This document shows positions 47,753 through 59,156 of a stretch of DNA of 64,000 nt, in pieces. Origin of the DNA: Nymphaea colorata. Taxonomy: Eukaryota; Streptophyta; Magnoliopsida; Nymphaeales; Nymphaeaceae. The stretch is taken from positions 372,001 through 436,000 of the forward strand of contig NC_045144.1 in assembly GCF_008831285.2 (NCBI RefSeq), in the 5' to 3' direction. Position numbers and translations under genes: made by a program. Under the pieces are notes generated by a model. It was not told where the DNA came from and ran no database searches. It saw nothing but the letters and a program-made list of their open reading frames with translations. Each line of letters begins with the position of its first letter. The stretch's first letter is position 1.

Positions 47753-48620
47753 CTAGACATGATGATCTAGGACAAAAGGATAGATGGTGGACTTCATTCT
47801 ACAAACACATGGTCCTCTTACTGGGTTGTAGGTGTATCGATCAAAGAAGTTCCAAATGATGGTGGAGTCATCCACTTCCTCTATCTTCCTATGATAGTAC
47901 CCCATACTGGATAATTGACGTCTCTGTTTTAAAATGGCATGATTGTGGCCCCATGTGTTTGTAGAACCATGCTTGTAGTGCGAAGAACACATCCTTCTAT
48001 CAAATCCGTATCCCCAATTGAAAATTTGGTCAATTCTCGGTAAAGGAATTCTAAGGCTGCCATTGCTATAGTTGTGTGACAGACTTTGACATGCCCCCAT
48101 TTTTTGAAGAGGCAAGCTGTGCGAAAATACATTATGTGTTTTTCATTGTTGAAGAAGATGAGATCCGCGGTACAAGTCACCTTGGAGTTTTTGTACTTGT
48201 CTGCAACACTTCTAGATAGTAAAGTAGGGTTGACATATTGGAAATATGCTTCACCAAGTTCGTGTAGTTGGAGGTATTGATGTCCATCTTTCTCTAGAAA
48301 GGGCCAGCTTCGTTTTCCTGTGAGTTTACAGACTACTTCTAGAGTATTGACTTGACCTTGGTTCACAAGGAACTGGTCTTCAATTGGTCCTCTTGGATCA
48401 CCTTTTGGCTCTGGCAAACCCATAATGCTAGAAAACCCATCTAGAGTGATTGTCATTTCACTCCATGTGAACCAGAATGTGCTGGTTCTTGGGTTCTATC
48501 TTTCAACAATCACATGAATTAGACTGTTGTTAACAGGTTGCATGGCAAGACTGGCTGCTTCTTCGAGACCACAATCTTCTAAGTGGCCCGACAACATACA
48601 TCGGAAAGTTGGGTACAATT
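47753..48620 (-). pseudogene. Gypsy gag N-terminal domain, plant-mobile-domain-like
   Basis: The open part 47929-48456 gives 175 residues starting MTITLDGFSSIMGLP. Upstream, still in the same reading apart from a stop, NPRTSTFWFTWSE is visible. This resembles the plant mobile domain found at the front of gag in some plant gypsy elements. It may therefore be either gag or a domesticated-type domain. Its position directly upstream of gag argues for the former. Confidence 0.55.
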
Positions 48621-51600
48621 AATGATACTACTGAGGTAGGTAGACTCCATTTGGGATGATGCGAAATCCAGATCGCCCTTGACATGACCCGAATAGGATG
48701 TGGTCATATGGGAAAATGCTTTCTGAGTTTATCTGGACAAAAGAAAGTATTAGATGTTGACATAAATTGACCCAATAGAAACTTGAGAAGAGTTTTGGCA
48801 TTGGACATGGGTTTGGAGGCGTTGTAAAACATCACATCTCATGCATTCAAACAAGCAATTAATGAAAATTTGATAATGCATTCCCTAGGACTTTTGCCTA
48901 TATGCATTGTTTTGAAAATTGATCTTGGAACCTATGGAGAATAAATGGGTAAATTGTTCCTGATTTATCCCAAGTTCAATGTATACCTATATACCAAATA
49001 TATGGTACTAGCATAGACTCCTCCAAGGGTTCTCTAGATTTGGGCTCTCCAATCTCCTTGTTCACCCATCGATATATCGGGACTATTGTCCATTTTGGTA
49101 CTAATCAGGGGACTTTTTAGTCCAATTGGGTGGTCCAGTTATAAGGCTATATCTTAGACTAATGTCCTAGAAATAGCCCGAAAACTGAGTGACTGAGATA
49201 TGATGTAGGTAAGGATTTGTTTTTTTAAAAAAAAAACTCATGAGAAGATGCAAAATAGATGGCGCTGTTGCATAAATTCCTACAAGATAGATTTAAAGAT
49301 TTGAGAGCATACATGGGCTTCATACAACTCCTAAATTGAGGATGGTATGACAAATTGAAGTAAAAGGGGGTTCATGGAATCTCCTCAATGTTTACTACAT
49401 GATGCCGGTATGCATGAAAGTTCTGTGCAATTGATATCCACACAACTTGTATATGATCCAATAAATCTTTAGACAGACGATGACGGGCCCCTACCCTGTC
49501 CTCGAGGGCGTTGAATGCACAATCAGCAATTTTTTTTAATTAATTTTGAAAAAAAAATTCATGAGAAAGGGATCTGCCCGTCGGTACGAGGTCCAACCAT
49601 TCCTGCCGCTTTTCACAGGGGTAATTGGACCAAGGACTAAGGATTATTCAGACCATGTACAAGTTATTGATGCAAATCCTATATGCTTGTGCATTGAGGT
49701 TTTGGATTCAAGAATCAAAGTTCATCTTGAATAAGTGATTTGAACTTGTATTCAAAAATAGATTCCTTGGAAAATGATTTTTTTTTGTATGTTATTTGAA
49801 GATTGGAGGGTTTTCAAGTTGATTTGAAAACCTTTGTTGTGCCATTTGTTTTGAAATCCATGATTCTTGAAAATAGTTTTAATTGGGGATTTTGAAGATT
49901 GAAATTAACTTTTTGTTGTGAACTGAAGATGAGTTTTGGATTGAAATTGTGAACATCTTATGATCAATTTTTGGGAAATGGCTAAGTAACCTTAGCAAGA
50001 AAAATTTTCTTTTGCCAAATCGTGTGATTTGGTATAAAATATTAGAAACTTGGGTTTAGTTAGGTAGAGTTCATTCTTGTGATGAAACATAGGTTCCAAA
50101 TTATTACAAAACGTGTTGTTTTCTAAATATATTTTGGCCAAGATTATTAATGCACTGCTTGTGTTTTCTTTGAAAGTTAAGTGAAGTTCACAAATTCTTG
50201 TTGCAATATGACATGGTCACCATTTTTTTGCAACTCAAATTTGAATCGCTTAATTTCTTGAGAAGATGCATGTGGTGCTATTGACTTTGAGTGAGTGTGA
50301 ACGTGCGAAATACAAAGCGAAACTATATGAGACATAGATTCTTCACTCTCTCATAATCTCTCAAAGTTCATTCATTTGAAACATTCATGCTCACCTCTCT
50401 CATAATCTCTCAAAGTCTATTCATATGAAATCACACATCATACAATATACACTTAAAGATTGATTTTAATTAAAATATAGGACTTTCTTTAAATGTGCTT
50501 ATCATATTCTCAAGCACAAGTTAGAGAAGCAGTCTATAAACTTGTGTCATGGATGAGAATCTCAAAAGAATTAAAATTTAGGCAAATGAAGATGAAATCC
50601 ACCTTTTAAATATTGGGGAAACGTGGCTATTATCTATTTTCCTCAAAATTGCCATAAAAATCAGATTTTTATTCCAATTTAAATGATTTAAAATTAAATA
50701 TTGATTATAAGAGTGTTTGACTCTTAGAAAATGATGAAATTCAGTTTGACTCCATGTGAACTAAACATCCAAGTCGGCAAAAAGCATGTGCCACATGCTC
50801 TCATTCATGTCATGGAATTCTAATAACTTTTCTTTCTCCCCAAAATCAAGCTAAATTCCAAATTCTTGTGCTAAAAAATCCATCCATTTCTTGGACTATT
50901 AAAACACTTTTGATTTTGTTCTTTAGGGGATATAAAGATTAGGGTCTTAAGTATGATCTTACATTGTTCTTGAAATATAATCAATTTCATGTAAGTTTGA
51001 AAATTGATAAATGAAATCAACAATTTCTAAAAGGAATTTTAGAGAGCCGATTAGATAGGATTAAAACTTTTTATTGTTCTACAAGACATAGCCACTTTGT
51101 GGCTTAACATTAGCATGTCAAGCATGTAAACTTTAAAATTTCTAAACCAACCCCTGTAAAGTATGATCTAATTTCAGCAAATTACATACACTTTGTGTAT
51201 GAGTTGCTGGAATTAAGCAAAACTTTAAGATGAAATGAAAGCGATTTCATACCTTCGCACTATGAAAATCAACAGAATGATCTTCTTTTCTTAAAATCAA
51301 CTTGAAAACATGTTTCAACCTGATTTTAAAAGAAAAGCATGACTCTTAATCAAGAGATCGCACGTGCATATATATTACAATATATATATATATATATATG
51401 CACACGTTATCCCTCCAAATGAAAATTTTAACGAGGGATCACATGGCCTATGAATCATGATGATTAATGGCTGGGTTTCTTTACGTAGGGAGATTGAAAA
51501 CTGGTTTCTAATCCCTCTACCGCCCTTGATCAATTAAAATAAAAAAAACACAAATTAAAATGACTTTTAAATGAAAGGAAATAAGAGAACACTCAAGCTG

Positions 51601-53019
51601 GTTCATCTTTAATTTCACCATGCAAAGGTGGATCACTTTTATAAGAATGTGTCCGTCCATAATTGGCATTTATATTATATATACTATAGCAAACCTCTTT
51701 CTCACGTGGAAATCACTGATTCATGCATGCATCATGCGTTGATATATACATTTGATTCGTGGCTTTTTCTTTAGCTGGACGTCATTTCCAACCATGAAAA
51801 ATATGAAAATAAATCCTTCCCATGAGTGCTGGAATTAAAAATAAATAGCAAGAAACTGAAATAGAAGAAAAATGGATTGGAATTACCTACTTTATGGTCG
51901 GTCTTGATGCTTGATCTTCCTCTTTGCTTGTTTTCTAATTCAAGCAATCCTAAGCAAGAATCCAAACTTGGATTCAAGCTTAGCAAAGTAAGAAGAAGAA
52001 TGGCTTACTTGTTGGAATTTGCAGTGGGGAAGAGAGAGTTCTCACCATGAAAATCCTAAGTAAGGGTTCACTTAAGCAACCTAACTTGGCAAAATCGATA
52101 AAGAGAATAGGGGAAGGTGAAGAAGGAAATGAGAGAGAGGGAAGGGGCTTGGATGATTTTTTTTTCTCCTCCTTGGCTTTTCCTTCTAGCTCATTGCTGC
52201 AGCAATTTGATGAAGACCTCAAAAATACTAAGCTCTAAATGTTATTGAATTATAACAATTGAATTTAAATTTGAATAAATTTTGAAAATTTTATTAAATT
52301 TGGCTTAAAAAGGTATTTTCGTCCATAATTTGATTGAAAATGGATCTCAATTGAATCAAAATTTGGTTTTAAATATTGAATTTCAATTTTTTGATTTATA
52401 TATTTGACAAATTAAAATGTACATTTTCCTTTCATAAAATCCCAATTTAAGTTCTGAAATCTCAATTTGATTATAGAAGGGCACAATTGTCTAAATTAGT
52501 CAAATTTGACCAAATAACCAAAGTCGAAGCTCATCTGCAAGCTGATATTGATTTGATTGAGATAATTTGATGAATTTGAGTTAGGAAAGATCTTGATTGA
52601 GCTAAATTGTACTTTGACTGAGTAAAGTAACTGTGAGGAGATATTTTTGAAAAGAAGAAGTGCGTAACCCCTTGGGGGCTTTTGACCACATGACCTAGGT
52701 GGCACTACATGTGGGTCCCACACATCATTCTAGACCGAATTAGATGTAATTCTCATATTTAAATCAAAATTTGAATTTTGCAATCGGATATGGATTTCAA
52801 ATGACATTGGTAATTGGATTGGGATTTCAAATTCTAATTCGAATCCAGTTTGGACTCATAATCCTATGTTAGGATTCGTGTCACGAGTCAAATTCATGAT
52901 TTGAATTTAAATTGTTCTTTAGATTCGAAATTTGCTTTGAAATTGCATTTTTTCGTATTTTTTTTGTAAAATTTTGACATTGCTCCAATTCTGATGTTGA
53001 AAAATTTGAGTTTTTAACA
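48621..53019 (-). other. Gypsy 5' untranslated region and LTR (inferred)
   Basis: No gene is seen. The LTR should begin at 53019 on the minus strand (TGTTAAAAAC). Its other edge and the primer-binding site were not found. A direct repeat of about 46 bp (CTCTCATAATCTCTCAAAG, at about 50348 and 50397) and an AT run (51378-51400) lie inside. Open frames at 51980-52238 on both strands look like noncoding pyrimidine/purine-rich DNA. Confidence 0.45.
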
Positions 53020-53442
53020 TCGAGTCCAGCCATGAATATAATCCAACACTTAGAAATGAATTGTTTATTATTGGAACAAAAGTTCTATACTTTTGTCACC
53101 TATAAGTACAACGGGGTTTTATTTGGTCATAATTGTGTGTTCGTGGTTATTGTAGGTTTAGCTCTCTCCCCCCTCCCCCCACCCTCTTGTGGATCTAAAT
53201 GTTAGAATATTAGAAATGACACATTTTGTATATCTTTCAATATCATTTCTCTTAGTCTGACCACATTCAATCATTTTGAGGTTTCTTCTGTGTGAAACTG
53301 TTCTCATAATAATGCCATGTTAATTCTTTTCAAATATGATGTTCAAGTTCTATTTGATTTGAAAGGTGGTGTTGCAAGGAACAATAGAGGGCATCTTGGA
53401 TTATCTTGGAAGAGCAGTGGGTAATGGTGTGGATACATATAA

Positions 53443-53830
53443 GTAGTTTGTAGTGTCACAAAGAACATGATAAATTAAATTGTCATTTAAAACTTAAAAA
53501 AACGTGTTTTTTTGAAAAAAATGTGTTTTTTTTAAAACGTTAAAACAAAAAACACACGTTTAACAAAAAAACGAACGTTAAAACATTTTTTCATTTTTTC
53601 AATGCCAAACGTTTTTTTCATTTTCTAGTTTTTATTTGTTGCAAATCTACTTATCTTTTGATGTTTGTGTTATTAGTTTCTCATTTATTTTATTTTTCCT
53701 ATTTTTTGTTTTCTTAATTTTATGAAAATTTACTATATTTTTCCCTTTTCTTTCAAGGTTTCCATTTTATATCCAAGAAAACCCTTGCCGTTTAAAACTC
53801 CGAAATGTTATTTGTGAGTATGGTAGTTTG
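53443..53830. mobile_element. hAT-like MITE with 8-bp target duplication
   Basis: The element is 53451-53822 (372 bp). The 8-bp GTAGTTTG is duplicated at 53443-53450 and 53823-53830. The ends are imperfect inverted repeats (TAGTGTCACAAAGAACAT versus CATACTCACAAATAACAT). The interior is rich in AAAACGTT-type words and has no coding capacity. The paralogous site in unit 1 (16737-16744) has a single GTAGTTTG, which proves insertion after the duplication. Confidence 0.85.
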
Positions 53831-53868
53831 GCAGCATTGCTACACTTTTTTTTTTACACACGAGTCCT

Positions 53869-54108
53869 AATTTGACATTTGGTTTCTTCAAAGTTGTCAA
53901 AGACTCAAAAGGTGACATATTATTTGAAGTGATAGTGACATTAGTTCTCTATTTATTTATGTATACACATAGCTATTTGTTTACGTATTTATATCTATCT
54001 TTTAATGCACGTTTATTTATATTTTTATACACATGCTATCTTGCATATGCTATGGTGGTCATCCTCCATAATGTCTCTACCATCTTTTACGAGTCACCTT
54101 TCTAATAG
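53869..54108. other. Second insertion relative to unit 1
   Basis: About 240 bp lie between the words CACGAGTCCT and GTGTGTCTTG, which adjoin in unit 1 near 16785. A possible TAA target duplication flanks it (53869-53871 and 54105-54107). Terminal repeats are weak, so the class is uncertain. Confidence 0.5.
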
Positions 54109-55823
54109 TGTGTCTTGTAAGTAATTGCTAAGTCAAAGAGAATATCAAGGGTTTTTAGTAGGTGCAGTTACAAATCATTCTACATTTCAAGCATGTTTTC
54201 TAACCATAGCTTCTGCTCGTTGTGTTTTGCATACCTTTTGTAGATTAATTCCTTTGGGTCCTCGAAAAAGGTTTTAGTAGATTGTGGTTAACCTATATAA
54301 TCTTATAACACTCTCATACAATCTATAATAAGCCTTTCAATATGGTTTCGAATCTGATATTTGGTCTCTTCTCTCTCTCCCGTGTTTTCCATGATGGCCA
54401 ATACCTTTATATGATAATTGTACTAATTTTTTTAATATAGGCTTTGGATATGGTTTTGCAGATTTCTCTATATATGAGATGGCTGCACATCGTCCAGCAT
54501 TCAAAGCTTTTGTAAGACCCACTCTCTTTGATCCATTCCACATACTTTGTATGAATGAACATATTTATTTGAAAATCAATGGAATCTACTTATTTATTTA
54601 GAATTTTATGACTTGTACTTTTTGATATGCACCTTGTACTGAACAACTTCAAGGCCTTCCTCCTGCAACACATGGCTAAGATGATTATTCATAGTCTTAT
54701 TACTATGTAGCACTACTATGGATGTAAGAATTCCTCTTTGCTAATGTCTGTGCCCTAATTGCTGCTCATGGAGCGTCGAAGATCTGTTGGGCTTATAGCT
54801 TTTATACTGCACATTGCCTTCTTGCTGTTTTTAGTAACCTTACTTGGCCTACTTAATCCTTTCTCTCGATTTTATCTTGGTATATCTTCTATTGGGTTAA
54901 TGCTGATTTTATTTCTAGAATGTTGTTACAGGGGCCAATGCACTCAACAAGTAGAATGTAGTGGTGAAATTATAAATATTATTCTTAAGACTGATGGCAC
55001 ACCTATAGCTATTGGAAACAAGGTACATGTCACAGGTGTAATCTACTTAGTACAGTTGTTGAAACACATAGTTGCTGTTTGAGACATGGTGCACTTGCAA
55101 AGAGCTGCCTCTCTTTAATGTAACAATATATATTCTCATGATTTGTTTTGTAAACTACTTTGCTTCTAATACCTTAAGACTGTAACAGTTTGAATTTCCA
55201 AATTTCCTCCTTTTCTTGTAGTTTCATTAGTATCAAGTCACTTTTAGTAGGAACTTGCATTTTGTCCCTTGATGGCATGAAGCTGGTATTGACTTAGTTG
55301 ATCAAGAGATAATTTTTTTCTAGATAACATCTGAGTCATCTCATCAGATCTGAACTAGTTATGGTCCTATCAGGCACTGCAGATGTGGACATCAGGAAGG
55401 AGCGGAGGGTTAATCAGGATCTAGACTTGGTGGGCATGATCGATTTACAGAAGCTTGTCCTTTCTAAGGTGCATACTAGATTAGTTTCTTCCTCTGGTAG
55501 AAGCTTGTCCTGTCTATTGAGGCTGGTTAGCTTCTTTATGCCGAAAACTGATGTATTCTTTGATCTTGTAGAAAGAAGTTAATGTGGAAATCAAGAAGCT
55601 TACTGGCCGCGCAACATTGTTGAAGGAAACCATTGCTTGGATTACATCAAATACATATTTTTCCATGGTTGGGAAGTTTGAAGTAGAACAGGAGGAAAGA
55701 ATGGTGGAAACAAGTAAATTTTAACGATTCCTTCTTTTATAAATACAATTCTCAATTCAGACTTGGTAGGGATGTCTAATCTGAATCTGTCATTTTTATC
55801 CACGTAAATTTTCAGATTTATAT

Positions 55824-55937
55824 TGATAGACTGAGATTTAATCAAAGAAGAAGATGATAGAGAGAAAAGAGGCTGCACCAGTTTTACATGGTTGGCTTTC
55901 CAGCCTACGTCCATGAGCAAGAGAAACCAATGTTTTT
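55824..55937 (-). repeat. 3' LTR remnant
   Basis: Only the terminal part of the LTR survives, joined in mid-sequence to the reverse-transcriptase coding region at about 55937. By eye about ten mismatches and one indel separate it from 58846-58959. Confidence 0.8.
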
Positions 55938-57409
55938 GAGATATCTAATGCATACTTTCTTTGACATAGCAAGATACCTTTATGAGATTGAGCAACTTCA
56001 ATGCCAAGAAAGTATTTGAGTTTTCCCAAATCCTTTATGTCAATGTTTTTTTCAAATGCATCGTTTCCTGCCACGACAATGTCGTCCACGTAAATTAGAA
56101 CAACAGTGATGTTCTCTCCAAGTTTTTTAACAAATAAACTATTGTCTTGTGACATTTGTGGTACCCTGTTTTTTCCAATGCCTGACCCAAGTTTATGACC
56201 AAGGTCTAGGAGATTGTTTCAAGCCATATATGGCTTTATTTAATTTGCAAACTCTTCCTTTCCTTTCATCTGGATGATCGAAAGGTAAAGACACAAATTT
56301 CTTCATTGAGTTTTCCTTGTAAAAAGGTGTTTTTGACATCTACATGATGAAGACATCAATTCAAGTTGCAAGCAATAGAGTGAAACATTCTCAATGTATT
56401 CATCTTTGCGATAGGTGCAAATGTTTCTTCATAATCCAACCCTTTTGTCCGCGTGAACCCTTAGCCACTAGACGAGCCTTGTATATGTCCAAGGTGCGAT
56501 CGCTTTTGTATTTACTCTATAATGTCATTTGCACCCCACTATGCTTGTGCTCTTTGGAGGAATGACAACTTCCCAAGTTTTGTTTCACCTTAGAGCTTCT
56601 AGCTCTTTGTTCATAGCCTTCCTCTAATTAAGATCACCTTAAGCCTAATGAAAGGACTTGGGCTCCTGAATGCCATCAAGATTTCTAGTAAACTTGGCAG
56701 GGTAGTCAGAAATTTGATTGTACAAGACATACTTGCTGATTGGGTAGGTTTCATAATCAACTAGGCGTGAAGGAGCTTGCCTAATCCTTTTTGATCTTCT
56801 GATAAGTGTTGGCTTCTTCTCTACATCTTCAGTAGTTGTTGCAAGTTCATGATCATTTGTGGGGCACTCATTCTCAGCATGAGTCTCATTATTGCTTCAT
56901 GTACATCAGCCACAGACTTATTTTTAATGCATATTGAGTTTCAATCATTTTATAAAAGGTTTAAAAGTGAGAGAGCACTTCAGACTTATTTTTCATAAAA
57001 TAGACCCATGTAGACTTAGAAAAATCATCAATAAACAGCACATAGTAACAAAATCTATCCATAGAATCAATAGGTGTAGGGCCCCAAACATAAGAGTGTA
57101 TCAAATCAAATGGTGTTTGGCTAACGGAATCAAATAAAGTAAATTTAGGTCTAGTCATTCTAGCAAATTTGCATATTCCACACTCTCTACAATTGAAGCA
57201 CAATTAGGAAATAAGTAATCTAAAACTCTAGAAGATGGATGACCCATTCTTTGATGCCAGATATTTCCATCGTTGACATGATTTACATTCAGTGCATGAT
57301 TCATGGTTCTTATTTGATAGAGTCCATTGACAAGTTGTCCTTCACCAATCATCTTCTGAGTCATCTGATCCTGAAAAATGACATTAATAGCAGAAATAAT
57401 ACATTGCAA
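55938..57409 (-). pseudogene. Copia integrase start and reverse-transcriptase end, broken
   Basis: Pre-integrase IWHQRMGHPSS (about 57240), the integrase zinc part CGICKFARMTRP (about 57175) and YVLFIDDFSKSTWVYF (about 57010) are visible. The integrase catalytic core is missing. The reading changes near 56940 to a linker and then reverse transcriptase. The polymerase motif [14 protein letters not shown] (about 56075) and [13 protein letters not shown] (about 56010) are intact. It ends abruptly in LTR sequence. Confidence 0.8.
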
Positions 57410-57419
57410 TTTAACTCCT

Positions 57420-58785
57420 TAGTCATTTTTCAACCGATAGAAGATTGGTAGTAAGCTTAGGCATAACAAGCACCTTGCTAGTGTAACTTGTGTTAAAAAA
57501 ATCTATGTTACCTAATCCTTTCACAGTTATAGGAGTGTCGTTGGCAGTGGCAAGAGGACAAATATCTCTAGAATGAACATATGAACTTAAGAAAGAAGAT
57601 TTATTGGCCATGTGATCTGTGGCCCCTGAGTCAACTACCCATTGCAAATCCTTACCCTCAATGTTATTAACCATAGTAAGGGTCGTACCTGTTTTGCTTG
57701 TACCTTTGCCACCTAATGTAATTGAGATGCCAGCTGTCCTTTGAACTTGAAGATCTTTTATCATTTCAGCCAGTTTATCCAGCATGATTTGGTTTTCCGA
57801 TGAGGAGATGGCCGGATTCACTTGGCTAGAGTTGCTTTCCCTTTCGTCTTGACTGTGACCCATGCTTCTATAGGCTGAATTCTGCCTTTTGTCTAGTTTC
57901 CCATGAAGGAACCAGCAAGAGTCTCGAGAATACCATTCCTCTTGCAATGAGTACATTTAACTTTTGTAGAGTCCTCACATTTGTGTTTAATAGACCTCTC
58001 ACTGTTGGTGACATGGGCACTATTGCTTGTTGTAAAGGCCATTTTGTCTTCATTATGGGTCTCTTGACAACCATCAGCCAGCATACCCATAGCCTTACGC
58101 CGACTCTTCATGCATAAGCAAGGAAAAAACAGAAGCTAGAGAAGGCAGTTCATGAACCATAAGTATTTGACTACATTGCTACTCATAATCATTAGGCAGT
58201 CCGGCTAGAATTTCAAAGATACTCTCCTGTTAACGTTGACGTTTAGCCTGAGTAAGATCTGAAGTCAATGATATATAAATATCCATTTCATCCCAAATTG
58301 CTTTAGAAGTACCAAGGTACTCACTAATAGATGACATCCCCTTTTTCAAGCTGCCCTTCTTTTGTGCTAGTTGATACATACGGGCCGTATTATACTGCTC
58401 ACCATAACGATCTTTGGCACCTTGCCAAACTTCTTTTGTGGTTTCTAAGAAAGTGAAACTGGTTGCGATCTTGGGATCCATAGATTTTATGAGCCAAGAT
58501 GCTATAGTGTCATTGGTGGACCTCCATTCCTTGTATTTTGGATCGTTAATGGGTGGTTTCTTGGTACTACCATCAATATAATCTAACTTGGATTTCCCAC
58601 TAGGAAATCGTGTAACATCCTTAGACCAAGCCAAGTAGTTGAAATCATCGAGCAACGTACGAGTAATTTTGAGATTGGGGTTACCTTGTTCATGAACGTC
58701 AATCTTGTGCATTGATCCATCGCTGGTTTGAATGATGGTGGCTTCACCGTTGTCATTCCTTGTTTCCCTTTCTTGTTCCATAATG
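57420..58785 (-). pseudogene. Copia gag and protease, broken
   Basis: Gag is open at 58230-58781 (183 residues, starts MEQERETRN, with YLAWSKDVTRF and WLIKSMDP). A stop and a frame change follow. A zinc-knuckle region (KCTHCKRNG then SCWFLHGK) lies at about 57880-57960. The protease has an intact WVVDSGATDHM (about 57620) and continues to the typical MPKLTTNLLSV end at 57430. In a live element these make the particle shell and process it. Confidence 0.8.
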
Positions 58786-58833
58786 ACTCACTGCTTGAAG
58801 CTCGAAGATTTTGCCTTAGAAGATCTTTTTGCT

Positions 58834-58845
58834 GCTCTGATACCA
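58834..58845 (-). other. Primer-binding site
   Basis: On the minus strand TGGTATCAGAGC, a perfect match to the plant copia initiator-Met-tRNA site, directly after the LTR end. Confidence 0.9.
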
Positions 58846-59151
58846 TGATAGACTGAGATTTAATGAAAGATAAGGATGATAGAGAGAAAAGAGGCTGCAC
58901 CAGTTTTACGTGGTTTGGCTTTGCAGCCTGCATCCACGAGCAAGAGAAACCAACGTTTTTTATTTTGATAATAATTTTGTCAATACAATCAGTCATGCCC
59001 TTATACATCAAGAGAGTATTAAGGAAGGGAGGAGAGCGTGAGGCACTTCCATAAATAAGTAGTACGTTGGTTTATGACCATTGCCCAATTTACTTGTTGA
59101 GTGGAGACCAATTATGTTAATTGATCTTTGGAGAAGGTTGCTTTTCTAACC
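58846..59151 (-). repeat. 5' LTR of the copia element
   Basis: 306 bp. On the minus strand it starts GGTTAGAAAAGC (expected TGTTAG) and ends CTCAGTCTATCA right before the primer-binding site. Matches 55824-55937. Confidence 0.75.
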
Positions 59152-59156
59152 TATAT

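Larger units (their letters stand above)
44791..53019 (-). mobile_element. Ty3/gypsy element (Athila/Tat-like), truncated
   Basis: Read on the minus strand, from high to low coordinate, it has an inferred LTR start (TGTTAAAAAC... ending at 53019), a long untranslated region, gag, a protease region and the linker before reverse transcriptase. It is cut off at 44791 before the polymerase core. The linker phrases (IDIGIEEKTK, then IGTSLSAKERE and HQEAFAWTYKDM) are typical of plant non-chromovirus gypsy elements. The second LTR and most of pol are deleted together with the AP4 3' half. Confidence 0.75.
53022..55818 (+). pseudogene. Exon-like islands of an unidentified gene, copy 2
   Basis: Duplicate of 16331-18500, continued after a copia insertion at 59157-59710. 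The same islands recur: MAAHRPAFKAF (about 54477), CALIAAHGASK (about 54750), the island near 54935-55035, TADVDIRKERRVNQDLD (about 55378) and VNVEIKKLTGRATLLKETIAWI (about 55580, longer here than in copy 1). AG/GT boundaries are kept at several. Stops still interrupt. The protein family is not recognised. Confidence 0.45.
55819..59156 (-). mobile_element. Ty1/copia element, internally deleted
   Basis: The element is 55824-59151, flanked by TATAT at 55819-55823 and 59152-59156. The uninterrupted paralogous site in unit 1 is near 18510. The minus-strand order is 5' LTR, primer-binding site, gag, protease, pre-integrase, integrase start and reverse-transcriptase end, then a 3' LTR remnant of about 113 bp. 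The integrase core, much of the reverse transcriptase, RNase H and most of the 3' LTR are deleted, leaving about 3.3 kb against a usual 4.5-5 kb. Confidence 0.85.

Noticed and set aside
51980-52238. Overlapping open frames on both strands, Lys/Glu- or Ser/Pro-rich
   Set aside because: Purine/pyrimidine asymmetric sequence inside the inferred gypsy LTR region. No domain, and the two frames are antisense shadows of each other.
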